NCBI GenBank assembly: GCA_001312645.1
Contig: BBEG01000009.1
Location: 1-44,519, forward strand
Length of the DNA stretch: 44,519 bases
From: Rhodococcus sp. JCM 9791
GTDB taxonomy: Bacteria > Actinomycetota > Actinomycetes > Mycobacteriales > Mycobacteriaceae
Reading direction: 5' to 3'
The translations under genes and the position numbers were made by a program. Position 1 is the stretch's first letter; every line of letters starts with the position of its first letter. Below the pieces are notes generated by a model. The model had not been told where the DNA came from. It did no database searches and saw only the letters and a list, made by a program, of their open reading frames with translations. Shown here piece after piece: positions 27,366 to 37,594 of the stretch.

Positions 27366-29034
27366 GTGGCCCTAAATATCGCAGACCTCGTAGAGCACGC
27401 CATCGACCTCGTCCCCGACCGCGTCGCACTCGCGTCGGACGGTCACGAACTCACCTACGCGCAGCTGGAGGATCGGACCAACCGCCTCGGTCACTACCTG
27501 CGTGAACAGGGAGTCAAGCCGGGCGACAAGGTGGGGATCTATTCGCGCAACACCATCGAGGCCGTCGAGGCCATGGTCGCGGTGTTCAAGATCCGTGCCG
27601 TGATGGTCAACATCAACTTCAGGTACGTCGAGAACGAGTTGCAGCACATCTTCGAGGATTCGGACATGGTGGCGCTCATCCACGAGCGTCAGTACACCGA
27701 CAAAGTCGCGAATGTACTGCCGACGACGCCGCTCGTGAAGACGGTCCTCGTCGTCGACGACGACACCGAGCTCGACTACTCCGGATACGGCGCAGTCGAC
27801 TACGAGCAGGCGCTCGCCCAGAGTTCACCGGAGCGCGATTTCGAGGAGCGCAGCCCCGACGACCTCTACATGCTCTACACAGGCGGCACGACCGGTAAGC
27901 CGAAGGGCGTGATGTGGCGCCAGGAAGACGTGTGGCGCGTCCTCGGCGGCGGCATCAACTTCCTCACCGGCGAGTATGTGGCCGACGAGTGGGAACTCGC
28001 CAAGACCGGCGCCGCCAACCCTGCGATGGTGCGATTCCCGATTCCGCCGATGATTCACGGTGGCGCACAGTGGGCGCTCTTCCAGGCGTTGTTCGGTGGC
28101 GGCAAGCTGGTCATGCACCCCGAGTTCGACGGCCACGACACGCTGCGCGTCATCGAGGAACACAAGGTCAACGTCATCTTCATCACCGGCGACGCGATGG
28201 GTCGACCATGATCGATGCGCTCGAGCAGGGGAACCCGAAAACCGGTAAGCCGTACGACCTCTCGTCGATGTACTTCATGGGCTCGAGTGCGGCACTGTTC
28301 TCCCCGGCGCTCAAGGAGCGATTCCTCGAGCTCCTCCCGAACTGCATGATCACCGATTCCATCGGCTCTTCCGAGACCGGCTTCTCCGGTATCGGCGTGG
28401 TTCAGAAGGGGCAGGCCCACGTCGGTGCCCCCACTGTGAAGATCGACGCGTCCACCGACGTGATCGACGAGGACGGCACACCCCTGCAGCCGGGCGACGG
28501 CAAGGTCGGTCTGCTTGCTCGCAAGGGGCACATCCCGATCGGTACTACAACGACGAAGCGAAAACGGCGGCGACGTTCCGCGAGTACAACGGCGTGCGGT
28601 ACTCCATCCCGGGCGACTACGCGCAGGTCGAGGCCGACGGCACGGTGACGATGCTCGGCCGTGGCTCGGCATCGATCAACAGCGGTGGCGAGAAGATATA
28701 CCCCGAGGAGGTCGAGGCCGCCCTCAAGGGACACCCAGACGTGTTCGACGTCCTCGTCGTGGGTGTCCCTGACGAGCGATTCGGTCAGGGCGTTGCTGCG
28801 GTCGTCGCGGGGCGCCCCGGCACTCGCCCCGATCTGGCCGAACTCGTCCAGCAAGCCCGCGGCTCGATCGCGGGATACAAGGTGCCGCGGAGTCTCTGGC
28901 TCGTCGACGAGGTCAAGCGTTCACCGGCGGGTAAGCCCGACTACCGCTGGGCGAAGGAGCAGACCGAATCCCGCCCGGCAGACGACATCTACAGCAACGG
29001 CACCGCCGACAACGCCGCCGCCGCAGCAGGATAA
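27366..29034 (+). CDS. fadD19: Steroid-CoA ligase FadD19 (two frame breaks)
   Basis: A 556-residue AMP-forming acyl-CoA synthetase matching FadD19 (Rv3515c, 548 residues), which activates long sterol side-chain acids and is needed for C24-branched sterols in Rhodococcus. It has [20 protein letters not shown] at the start, the AMP-binding P-loop [44 protein letters not shown], the hinge [20 protein letters not shown] and the C-terminal [14 protein letters not shown] with the catalytic Lys. Single bases are missing near 28203 and 28546. The start is GTG 27366, ten bases after the KstR-type site and without a ribosome-binding site. The nitronate monooxygenase gene follows after 8 bp. Confidence 0.94.
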
Positions 29035-29042
29035 GGACCGTC

Positions 29043-30153
29043 ATGCAGACCGATCTCAGCAAGAAGTTCGGCATCGAGTACCCGATCTTCGGGTTCACAC
29101 CGTCCGAACACGTCGCAGCGGCCATCAGCGGGCCGGTGGCCTCGGAGTGCTGGGCTGCGTCCGGTTCAACGATGCCGAAGAGCTCGACGCGGTCCTCACC
29201 TGGATGGACGAGAACACCGACGGCAAACCGTACGGTGTCGATATCGTGATGCCGGCGAAAGTGCCCACCGAGGGTACGGCCGTCGACCTCGACAGCCTCA
29301 TCCCGGCGGAACACCGAGCGTTCGTCGACCGCACGCTCACGGAGCTGGGAGTGCCACCGCTCGGCGACGACGCCGAACACGCCACCGGTGTGCTGGGCTG
29401 GCTGCATTCGGTCGCACGTTCCCACGTCGATGTGGCGCTCGAACATCGCCCCGCGCTCATCGCCAACGCTCTCGGATCACCTCCGAAGGACGTCATCGAT
29501 CTCGCACACGAGAAGGGTGTGCCGGTCGCGGCTCTGGCGGGTGCCGTCGACCATGCGAAACGACATGTCGAGAACGGCGTCGACATCGTCATCGCCCAGG
29601 GCTACGAGGCCGGTGGCCACACCGGTGAGGTTGCGTCGATGGTGTTGTGGCCGGAGATCGTCGATGCCATCGGGGATTCCGCGGCTGTTCTCGCCGCGGG
29701 CGGTGTGGGTTCGGGTCGGCAGGTTGCTGCAGCGCTCGCACTCGGTGCCTCCGGTGTGTGGATGGGTTCGTACTGGTTGACGACCTCCGAGTACAAGCTC
29801 GGCTCGGCGGCCAACGGGCCGTCCTCGATCCAGCGGGCGCTGCTCGGCGCGACCTCGTCCGACACCGTCCGCTCGCGCATCTACTCCGGCAAACCGGCCA
29901 GGCTGCTCAAGACGAAGTGGACCGAGGCGTGGTCGAAGCCCGACGCGCCGTCGCCGTTGCCCATGCCGTTGCAGAACATCCTCGTCAGCGAGGCGCACCA
30001 GCGTATCTCGCAGGAGATGACCCCGAAGTCGTGGCGATGCCGGTCGGTCAGATCGTCGGACGGATGAACGAGATCCGTCCCGTCGCGGAGATCATGGCCG
30101 AACTCGTCGACGGCTACGATCAGGCGGTCGAGCGCCTGAACCAGGCGAGGTAG
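29043..30153 (+). CDS. Nitronate monooxygenase / 2-nitropropane dioxygenase-like FMN protein (two frame breaks)
   Basis: A 370-residue TIM-barrel FMN protein of the NMO family. SRAGGLGVLGCVRF near the start (reconstructed), then VIDLAHEKGVPVAALAG, IVIAQGYEAGGHTGEVASM with the catalytic His, LAAGGVGSGRQVAAALALGA with the FMN phosphate loop, and GVWMGSYWLTTSE. Single bases are missing near 29131 (AGC-CGG) and 30010 (TCG-GCA), and the protein ends GYDQAVERLNQAR. AAGGA precedes the start, and the gap to fadD19 is 8 bp, so it is in the KstR-controlled unit. Related proteins in sterol catabolism (IpdC) remove an oxygen function from a CoA-bound ring intermediate; whether this one does is unknown, and the call as a true nitronate oxidase is not secure. 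Confidence 0.82.
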
Positions 30154-30160
30154 TACCCGA

Positions 30161-32723
30161 TCATCGGACCTCGACGATGCCGTGAGCACCGCGCTCGGCG
30201 TCGACCATCGAGTGCGACACGAACGGATAGCGTCCCGGCTCAGGGAATTCGAGTTCGACGAATCCTCCCTGGGCCGGGAACAATCCGAGGGTCTGACTTC
30301 CGCCCGTGCCCGGTTGCAGGCGGAAGCTACCCTCCGACCAGACGGTGTCGAACTGCCCGCCGACGATGTGGAACGCGAACCGCGGTTCGGTCCCGCGGCG
30401 AGCACCCAGATACGTACGCGTTCACCGACTTTCGCGATCAGGGGATCGTGGTCGTACTGGTTCGCATATCCGTTGAACACCACGAGATCCGGATTGTCGG
30501 CGATGATCTTGTCGCGTCGGCTTCACCCCCCTCGGGTCCCAGATACAGCTCCGACTGCACTATGACGTACTCGCGGTCGGCGGGCGGCAGATCGGGCGGG
30601 TCGATGATGACCGCGCCGAACATCCCGTTCGCGATGTGTAGTGACATCGGCATCGTCGAGCAGTGATACATCCAAATCCCCGCTCGGCGGGCTGTGAACC
30701 GGTAGACGAGCGATTCGCCCGGCTCGATGGTGCGCATCGGTTCGTCCGGGGACAGCGAGCCCGCGTGGAAGTCGATGGAGTGGCCGATGGTCCCGTCGTT
30801 GACGAGTGTGATCTCGAAGATGTCACCGACCTTCCCTCGCAGTGTGGGACCAGGGGCGGTGCCACCGAAGGTCCACAGACGCTGCGTGATCCCGGGCGCG
30901 ACTTCACGTTGCTCGTCCGTTGCGGCCAAGGTGATCCGGTGATCGGCCGAGGTGGCCGGCACGACCGGATCGTGCGCGACGAAGCCGGCATCGGGGTGCG
31001 CGCCCAGGCTCCGCGACACGTCGGATGAAGTGAGGGAGACTGCTTCCGCGTCGTTCTGGTGTCCGGTGTGGGCACGGTCGTCGATGACACCGGTCGCCTG
31101 CACGGTGAGCGTCATTCCCATCTGGCGGTGCCCGGCGACGGAGCACCATCCGTCCATCTGCCTCCTACGAGTCCGGCGTCGAGCGTTGCAGTCTCATCCG
31201 GATTGATGCGTCCGGTGCGGGCGCCGTTGGCGAGAACCAAATCGTGACGATCGGTGCCGGTGTTCACCAGCGTGACCACCAGGCGATCCCCCAGGGGCAC
31301 GTCGAGGACGTCGGGAACGAACCTCATGCCCTCGATCCGCACCTCGACTTCGGTGGTGTGCCCACTCGCCGTCACGTTTCCGGTATCGGTGGTGGAGATA
31401 CCGACGGCAGCCGGATCGGCCGCGATACCGACTGCCGCGGCGAAGACGACGACGCCCAGGCCTGCTGCGGCGGCCCGGATTCGTCTGTGTGCCGGAACAG
31501 GTTCGGGACGACCCGGTTTCGACGGCATCCCACGCATGCGCCGGGCGACCAGGACCGCGCGCACGGCCAACGGCAGGAACGACGCGAACGCCACCAGAAC
31601 GAGCACTGAACACGCGACTCGCACGAGGCTCGGCACCGGCAGGACACACACCAGCAGACCCGCATTGGTGATCGACAGGCGCCACGGCGCGCCGCGCTCG
31701 AGTTCGGTCATCGCTCCCTGCACCGCTGCACGACCGCCGATGACGACAGGAACGAGATATGTGAGGGCGCCGAGCAGCACCTGGACGAGGAAGCCGGCGA
31801 GCAGCGCCGCGGTCACCGACCCCGCTGTCTCGGTCGCTTCCAGTGGGGTCGACGCCGTCGCCAGTCCCACCGTGAGGTACGTGAGTGAGCCGAGCAGCCA
31901 CATGATGCCCGCCAGCACCGACAACGTCGCGAAATCGGCGGGATGCTTGCGGCGGATCTCGTCGAGGTGTGGTTCGAGGACGTAGACCGCGGCAGCGAGA
32001 TATCCGAGGGCTCCCGCGGCCGTGACGAGGGGTGTGCCCGCGATTGCACCGACGACTCCCACTGCGAGAGCGAGAAGTAACGCCGGGAGTCCGCGCCGCG
32101 CTGCGGTTTCGACACGCTCCGCCATGCGGGTCCGCAGCATCGTCGGCCATAGCGTCACGAGTACCCAGCACCGTCAGCCCCACCCAGCCCAGGACGTTGA
32201 CGGCCGCGTGAGCGAGCACGAGCCGTTCGTGCAGTTCGCTGGGCAGATCGACATTCGCCATGGCGATGCCGATCCCCGCACCGATCGGCAGCATGGCGGC
32301 CGCAGCGATGTAGTAGCGCACGGTGTGCCCGAACCGGGACGGCAGCGCGGACCGCAGACGCTTCAGCAGCGTGGTGCCGTGCCATCCGGCAACCCCGGCG
32401 ACGACACATCCACCGACCACTATCGCGGGCCACCATCCGGTCACCATGCCGGCGACCACCGCAACTGCACCGGTGTTGAACACGATCAGTCGCGCGGTGT
32501 CGGCGCGGCGGGTACCTCCGGCCGGGCGCCGGAGGAGGGCATCGGTGAAATGCCCGCTCCAGATCAGGATCGCGTTGCTCCCGGCCCCGAGGCCGAGTAG
32601 ATGGACGAGGAGCCAACCGGATTGCGGAACCCAGCGGTGTGCGACGGACACCACGACCAGTGCCGCGAACCACGCGGCAACGACCGTGCCGGCGCGAAGA
32701 TGCCAGCTTCCGCGCTCGTTCAC
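30161..32723 (-). CDS. Membrane-anchored multicopper oxidase with a copper nitrite reductase-type catalytic part (four frame breaks)
   Basis: A reconstructed 855-residue protein in three parts. The first 400 residues or so hold about ten membrane segments, with a histidine-containing HLLGLGAGSNAILIWSGHF resembling NnrS-like heme/copper membrane proteins. Next is a cupredoxin with type 1 copper ligands in DRHDLVLANG and GWCSVAGHRQMGM. The last 300 residues resemble copper nitrite reductase: GHSIDFHAG (His, Asp, His), WMYHCSTMPMSLHIANGMFG (His, Cys, His, Met) and, reconstructed, AFHIVGGQF (the third type 2 His). These would reduce nitrite to NO outside the membrane. Breaks lie near 32162 (probably two bases lost), 31160, 30514 and 30380. 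The GTG start overlaps the upstream regulator's stop (GTGA). Confidence 0.82.
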
Positions 32724-33442
32724 GATCCGCTCCGCGGACTACAGCACACCGGGGGAACTGTGGGATCGGGAAGGAAGAGCCGGCACGCGCCGGGTTCGGC
32801 GAAGGGCAGGAGATCGAGCCCGGGGCCGGTCGGTGCGCCGACCTCCTCGAGCGCGCCCTCGACGATGCCGAGATGGACCTGGCAGACGACGGTCGGGTAG
32901 CGGCGCGCGGCGTCGAGTAGGGGGCACATCGGCAGCGCAACACCGAGCGCGGGGCCGCGGTCGTGGGGAGCGAACCCCAGACGTGTGAGCAGGTCGAGGG
33001 TGAAGGAATGCGGATCGTCGGTGTCGCAGTCCGATTCGCGGGCGAGGTCGCGTCCCCACTCCCGCCCGGCGGCGCGTGCGTCGCCTTCTGGATCGCTGCT
33101 GGTACGGGCGATGTGCCCGGCGAGAGCGGTCGCGAGTCCCGCGTAGTCGCGGCCGGAAAGGGTGGGGTCGGCGGCGGGCATGGGCCGATACACCTTGGCG
33201 GGACGTCCGCGTCCGCGGGCCGGTTCGTTGGTGCATTCGACGAGGCCGTGGTCGGCGAGTGCGTCGAGGTGTTCGCGCACAGTGTTGGCGTGCAGGCCGA
33301 GCCGCTCGGCGATGTCGTTGATGCGCGTGGGGGTGTGGGCACGGACATCGTCGAGGACGGTGATCCGCTGGGGCGACAGCGCGAGGTGCGACGCCGGTGT
33401 CGGTATCGCACGCGGTCCGGGTCCAAGTTCCCTATTTTCCAC
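32720..33442 (-). CDS. SufR-like winged-helix regulator with a cysteine cluster
   Basis: A 240-residue regulator. Residues about 20-85 form a winged helix: LSPQRITVLDDVRAHTPTR, then INDIAERLGLHANTVREHLD, then GRGRPAKVYRP. The C-terminal half carries spaced cysteines, in LPMCPLLDAARRYPTVVCQV and GACRLFLP, like the Fe-S ligand region of SufR-type (COG2345) proteins; further cysteines end the protein (PPVCCSPRSGS). An Fe-S cluster that senses O2 or NO is therefore likely. GTG 33442 is the probable start; the imperfect repeat TTTCC-AC-GGAAA at 33436-33447 overlaps it and may be the operator. The gene is coupled to the nitrite reductase-like gene and divergent from the hemerythrin gene. Confidence 0.75.
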   Translation of the reverse strand: MENRELGPGPRAIPTPASHLALSPQRITVLDDVRAHTPTRINDIAERLGLHANTVREHLDALADHGLVECTNEPARGRGRPAKVYRPMPAADPTLSGRDYAGLATALAGHIARTSSDPEGDARAAGREWGRDLARESDCDTDDPHSFTLDLLTRLGFAPHDRGPALGVALPMCPLLDAARRYPTVVCQVHLGIVEGALEEVGAPTGPGLDLLPFAEPGACRLFLPDPTVPPVCCSPRSGS

Positions 33443-33521
33443 GGAAATAACTGTAGTAAATTGGACGGCGAAAGGCCATCCCGCCGCGCCACCACCGCCG
33501 CGCCACCGAGAGGAACCGTCC

Positions 33522-34303
33522 ATGAGTATCGACCAGGTTGTCGTTGCCACCACCGCAGAGGATGCGCGTGCTGTCGACGCCGTCAAGAGCCATCACAGCG
33601 AGCTCGCGGGACACATCGCGATCCTCAGCGAGGCATTGCTCGACGCTGCCTCCACCGGAAAGGAGGTCGACGCATCCCGTCGTGCGTTGGTCGACTACCT
33701 CACCGGCACCCTCCTGCCGCACGCCACAGCAGAGGAGCACGCGCTCTACCCGCCGGCAGCCGGTCGCGGCGAGGCGAAGCTGCTCGTCGAATCCATGATC
33801 GCCGTGCACCGCATCCTCGGCGATCTCGTCGATCGGATTGCGAAGGAACCCGATCCGGTGCGTGCAGCCGCGGCCGCCTACGCGTTGAGGGTGGTGTTCG
33901 ATGCGCACCTCGTCGACGAGAACGACCGGATCCTTCCGCTCGTCGCCGCAGACCCCGGCGTCTCACTGGCCGGCATTCTGGACGGTATGCACGAACTGCT
34001 GGGCGCGAATGCGGAACCCGAGCGTGACAGTCACGCGTGCGCGTGCGGGGAGCACGACCACCCGGATCCGGTGCTCGATGTGCGGGAGATTCCGCATGCG
34101 ATCCGCCACGCCACGGTGTTCGGCGCGTTCGATTCCGTGCCCGACAGTGGGACGCTCGTGCTCGTGGCACCCCACGACCCGATCCCGCTGCTCCGTCAGC
34201 TCAGCGAGCGGGTGGACGGGCGGCTCGGTATCGATTACGAGGAGCGCGGACCGAGGCGTGGCGCTTGCGCCTGACGCGAATTCCGGAGGCTACATCCTCG
34301 TGA
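33522..34303 (+). CDS. Hemerythrin-like HHE domain + DUF2249 protein (one frame break)
   Basis: A reconstructed 260-residue protein. The first 150 residues or so form an HHE hemerythrin-like four-helix bundle with di-iron ligands in SHHSELAGHI, LLPHATAEEHALYPP, IAVHRILGD and FDAHLVDENDRILP. A linker with CACGEHDH follows, then a DUF2249 domain (VLDVREIPHAIRHATVFGAF, then GTLVLVAPHDPIPLL). One base is missing near 34251; beyond it the DUF2249 end reads ERGPEAWRLRLTRI to TGA 34301-34303. Proteins of this type handle NO or O2 and help repair Fe-S clusters in nitrosative stress. It is divergent from the SufR-like and nitrite reductase-like genes. GAGAGGA precedes the ATG. Its end overlaps the converging TetR gene by 14 bp. 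Confidence 0.85.
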
Positions 34304-34871
34304 GAATCGCGACGAGGTCCTGGATCTCGTCGGCCGTCGGTGTGGTGAGGTTGTCGCGACCGTAGACGAACCCGATACCCGCATACACCAGAGTGCCCGC
34401 GCGGATGCGCGCCTCGCGATCGTCGAAACCCAGTTCGCGAAACGCGTTCTCGACCACCGACATGATGCGCTGGTCGAGGGCGCGCACGGACTTCGCCACC
34501 TGCGGGTCGGTGCGCGCCCAGTCGCGTATTGCCGCCTCGGTGGCCCAGGCCCGGTCCTCGACGAGTGTCGCGCCCATGTGTGCGAGACGGTCGCGGACGG
34601 GCATCTCTTCGATGCTTGTCAGTCCGCGCAAGGTGTCGTTGTCGTGCGAGCAGTAGCGGGTGGCGATGGCATGCATCAACTCGTCGATGTCGGCGAAGTG
34701 CCAGTAGAAGCTGCCTTTGGTGACGCCGAGTTCGTTGCACAACCGCGCGATCTTCACCGCGTTGCGACCCTCGGTGACAAGAAGTTGCAGACCTGCGTCG
34801 GTCCAGTCGTCGAGCGAGAGCCGCGGCCGGCGGGGGGAGGCGGGTTTCTTCTTCTCCGATTGCCGAGTCAC
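34290..34871 (-). CDS. TetR-family regulator
   Basis: A 193-residue TetR protein. A basic start (SEKKKPASPRRPRLS) leads into DWTDAGLQLLVTEGRNAVKI and RLCNELGVTKGSFYWHFADI, the helix-turn-helix (recognition KGSFYWHF). The GTG at 34871 is favoured by AGGAGA nine bases upstream. It lies 34 bp downstream of the lipase-like gene on the same strand and is probably co-transcribed with it. The palindrome in the promoter before the lipase-like gene (35731-35745) is then its likely operator, which would also place the large rightward operon at 35811 under its control. Confidence 0.85.
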   Translation of the reverse strand: MTRQSEKKKPASPRRPRLSLDDWTDAGLQLLVTEGRNAVKIARLCNELGVTKGSFYWHFADIDELMHAIATRYCSHDNDTLRGLTSIEEMPVRDRLAHMGATLVEDRAWATEAAIRDWARTDPQVAKSVRALDQRIMSVVENAFRELGFDDREARIRAGTLVYAGIGFVYGRDNLTTPTADEIQDLVAILTRM

Positions 34872-34905
34872 GACCACTTCTCCTAGGTTGTGCGCTGCTA
34901 CGAGA

Positions 34906-35705
34906 TTACACGTCGGGGGCCGAGGCGGCCGACGTGACGAGGTGCCGGGCGAGCGGTGACTTCGGAAGCTCATGGTGCGGTGTGCAGTCGAGAGGGTTGC
35001 TGTCCTGCAGGCGATGGACGGTCGTGCCGGGAATGCTGTTCGCTTCGGCCGGAACTACGAGGCCGTCGCATATCGAGACGATGTCGGTGTAGCGGACTCC
35101 TCTGGTGGGAAGCCCCCGAGCATGCAGATCGCGCAGCAGATCGGAGCCGCGGATCACTTCTCGGCAGCCTCGCACACGGGGTCGATCAGCGGCTTCTCGA
35201 GTCCGAGGATCAGGTCGTAGGTGCCGAGGTCGCGGCTGAACTGCTCCATGGCGGCGAGGCCGCCGATCTCGGTGCCGTTCCAGATCGGTCCCAGAGTGGT
35301 CAGTGAGCGGATCGACCCGGCGCCGTAGTTCTGCAGGTAGCGTTGCACCACCAGGGATCCCACTCCGTGCGCGACCACATCGACCCCGGCGCGCGCATCC
35401 ATGACGGCCATCGTGTTCGCGAGGTCGTGTGCGCCCGCGTCGATCCCGCGGACTGCGACGGGCAGGGGGATATCGCCGGGTGCAGGTGCGCCCCAGGTGA
35501 CGGTGACGACGCAACGACCGTCGTGTCGTAGATCGTCGGCGAGCATCGACAGGGAGTCCGGCCCCGCTGCGATGTCGTGGACCAGAAGGACCGTCTCGCA
35601 GCCGCCGGGTGCGGGGGCCGCTGCCGCTGTGCCGGTTGCGGCCGAAAATGACACGGCTGCAACGATAGCCAGTGTTGCGGTACGCGAGCATCTGTACGGG
35701 CTCAT
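34906..35705 (-). CDS. Secreted lipase-like alpha/beta hydrolase lacking the catalytic serine (one frame break)
   Basis: A 266-residue exported protein of the lipase class 2 type. The N-terminus is a signal peptide: basic YRCSR, hydrophobic TLAIVAAVSFSAATG and a TAAAAPAP cleavage region. VLLVHDIAAGPDSLSMLADD follows as the oxyanion segment. At the nucleophile elbow the sequence reads VVAHGVGSLVVQRYL where relatives have AHSMGG, so the catalytic Ser is Gly (codon GGA, two changes from a serine codon). The Asp (SICDGLVVP) and His (CTPHHELPKSP) regions remain. One C is missing near 35161. ATG 35705 follows AAAGG. It may bind rather than cleave its ligand, or use other residues. Confidence 0.75.
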
Positions 35706-35722
35706 GGGCACCTTTCATAGTC

Positions 35723-35750
35723 TTGACCAAACCATACCGTATGGTACTGT
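35723..35750 (+). promoter_or_regulatory. Promoter with an embedded TetR-type operator before the multicopper oxidase operon
   Basis: TTGACC (35723-35728) and TACTGT (35745-35750) are spaced by 16 bases, a fair sigma-70-like promoter pointing right. Between them ACCATAC-C-GTATGGT (35731-35745) is a perfect inverted repeat around a single base, the usual geometry of a TetR operator. It sits in the only gap between the lipase-like/TetR pair and the rightward operon. Confidence 0.65.
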
Positions 35751-35810
35751 GAGTGCCATCACGATCCGTCGTGTTGTTGTCAATCGGGGTGGGATTCGAC
35801 ACGAAAGCGC

Positions 35811-37594
35811 ATGATGCAAAGAATCAGTCGCAGAACACTTCTCGCCGGAATGGCCCTGGGTGCCGGCGGAGGAGCGTCACTGCTGTTCGGCGGCGGGCGT
35901 GCCATCGCCGACGGGCCTGAATTTTCGAGCCCGCTGCTGTTCCATTCACCGCGACTCGAGCCGTTCGTCGATGAACTGCCCATACTCCCGCGTATCGACA
36001 GCGCGACGGTGTCGATCGACGCGACGACCACGTCGCACAGCTTCCACCGCGACCTGGCCCCGGGTCCCGCCCTCGCCTACGGCGACCGCAGCTACCTCGG
36101 GCCTGTCGTCGTCGCGAGGCGCGGTCGTGAAACTACTATCGAATACCGCAACCGGATCACGACCCATCCGTTTGCGGCCGATTTCGACACCTCACTGCAC
36201 GGGCTCGGCGAACACGATCGCACCGCGGTGCCCACGTCGATGCACCTGCACGGCGGTGTCACCCCGCCCGAGTTCGACGGCCACCCGAAACAGATCTCGC
36301 GCCCCGGCCAGGGCTACACATACCGGTTTCCGAACCAGCAGGAAGCCACGACGATGTGGTACCACGACCACGCGATGGCCGTCACCCGGCTCAACGTCTA
36401 TGCCGGTCTCGCGGGGCTGTATCTACTGCGCGACGAATACGACACCGGCGAGCCCGGTAACCCGCTGGGCTTACCCACGGGCGCACACGAACTCGATCTC
36501 GTCCTGCAGGAAAAGATCGTGAACAGCGACGGTACACAGAGTATCCGCTCGACACCCGTCGTCCCCCAGGGGCGATGGGAAGGCGGAGCCGTCGGCGACG
36601 TGGGGGTCGTCAACGGCAAGATCTGGCCCGAAGCCCGCGTCGACCGCGGCCTGTACCGCATGAGACTGCTCAACGCGGCCTCGTTCAGCGTCTGGGACCT
36701 GCACTTCTCCGACGACATGCAGTTCTGGGTGATCGGGATGGAAGGCGGCCTGATGGACGCTCCCGTCCGCACCGGCCGCGTGCGGCTTTCACCGGGTGAA
36801 CGTGTCGACATCCTCGTCGATTTCGGTTCCCTCGAACCTGATTCGATGGTCGAACTGCGTAACACTGAACCCGCGGCGCCGCAGCGCGCAGATCGGCGCG
36901 GTCCTGATGCCGGTGTTCATGCGCTTCCGCGTCGGGACCGAACGCGGTTTCACCGGCGCGTCCCGGATACGCTGCGCGGCGCTCCTGGGCAGCCTCCGCT
37001 CCTGGGGCCGATTCCGGCGCCGCAAGTATTTCGCAACGTGTCGCTGAGTCAACCGTCGGAAGTCCGTCTGCCCCCGTCCATCATGTCGCTCAACAACCTC
37101 ACGTTCGACAGCGACGACATCGAGATGCCGAGGCAGGGCACGACCGAACAGTGGAACATCGTCAACGCGACCCCTGACCCGCACCCGATCCACTTGCATC
37201 TTGTCACCTTCCGCGTTCTCGGGCGTCAGGCGATCGATACCCTCGCGATGTGCGCGCGGCAACCGCAGGGGCCGCTCGGTATCAAATGGACGCCTGACCC
37301 CGACCCGTTCGTCGTCGAACCGCTCCGCGGCCCCGAGCCGTGGGAGACCGGCTTCAAAGACACGGTGATCTGCGATCCGAACTCGGTCACGCGCATCGTG
37401 GTGCGCTTCCCGACTGCGACGAGCTCGGCTTCGACCCCGACTCGACCTTCTCTCCAGCGGTGCACACGTTCGACGACCACGCGCATGTGATGCCCCACCA
37501 CGGTGACAGCGACCTGCAAGGTTATGTGTGGCATTGCCACATCCTCGACCACGAAGACCACGACATGATGCTCGAGTATCGGACGGTGACATGA
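35811..37594 (+). CDS. Tat-exported multicopper oxidase, CotA/phenoxazinone synthase-like (frame breaks)
   Basis: About 595 residues. The start has a twin-arginine signal (ISRRTLLAGMALGAGGGASL). The copper motifs of three-domain laccase-like oxidases are present: SMHLHGG, MWYHDHAM, HPIHLHLV and, in the last frame, GYVWHCHILDHEDHDMM. Together these supply the type 1 and the trinuclear copper ligands. The closest kinds are bacterial CotA, bilirubin oxidase and phenoxazinone synthase, which oxidise phenols and aminophenols with O2. Breaks lie near 36875 and 36965 (compensating) and near 37408 (one G missing). The stop overlaps the next start (ATGA). Start at 35811 or 35814. Exported, it would act on a phenolic substrate or metal outside the cell. 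Confidence 0.85.
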
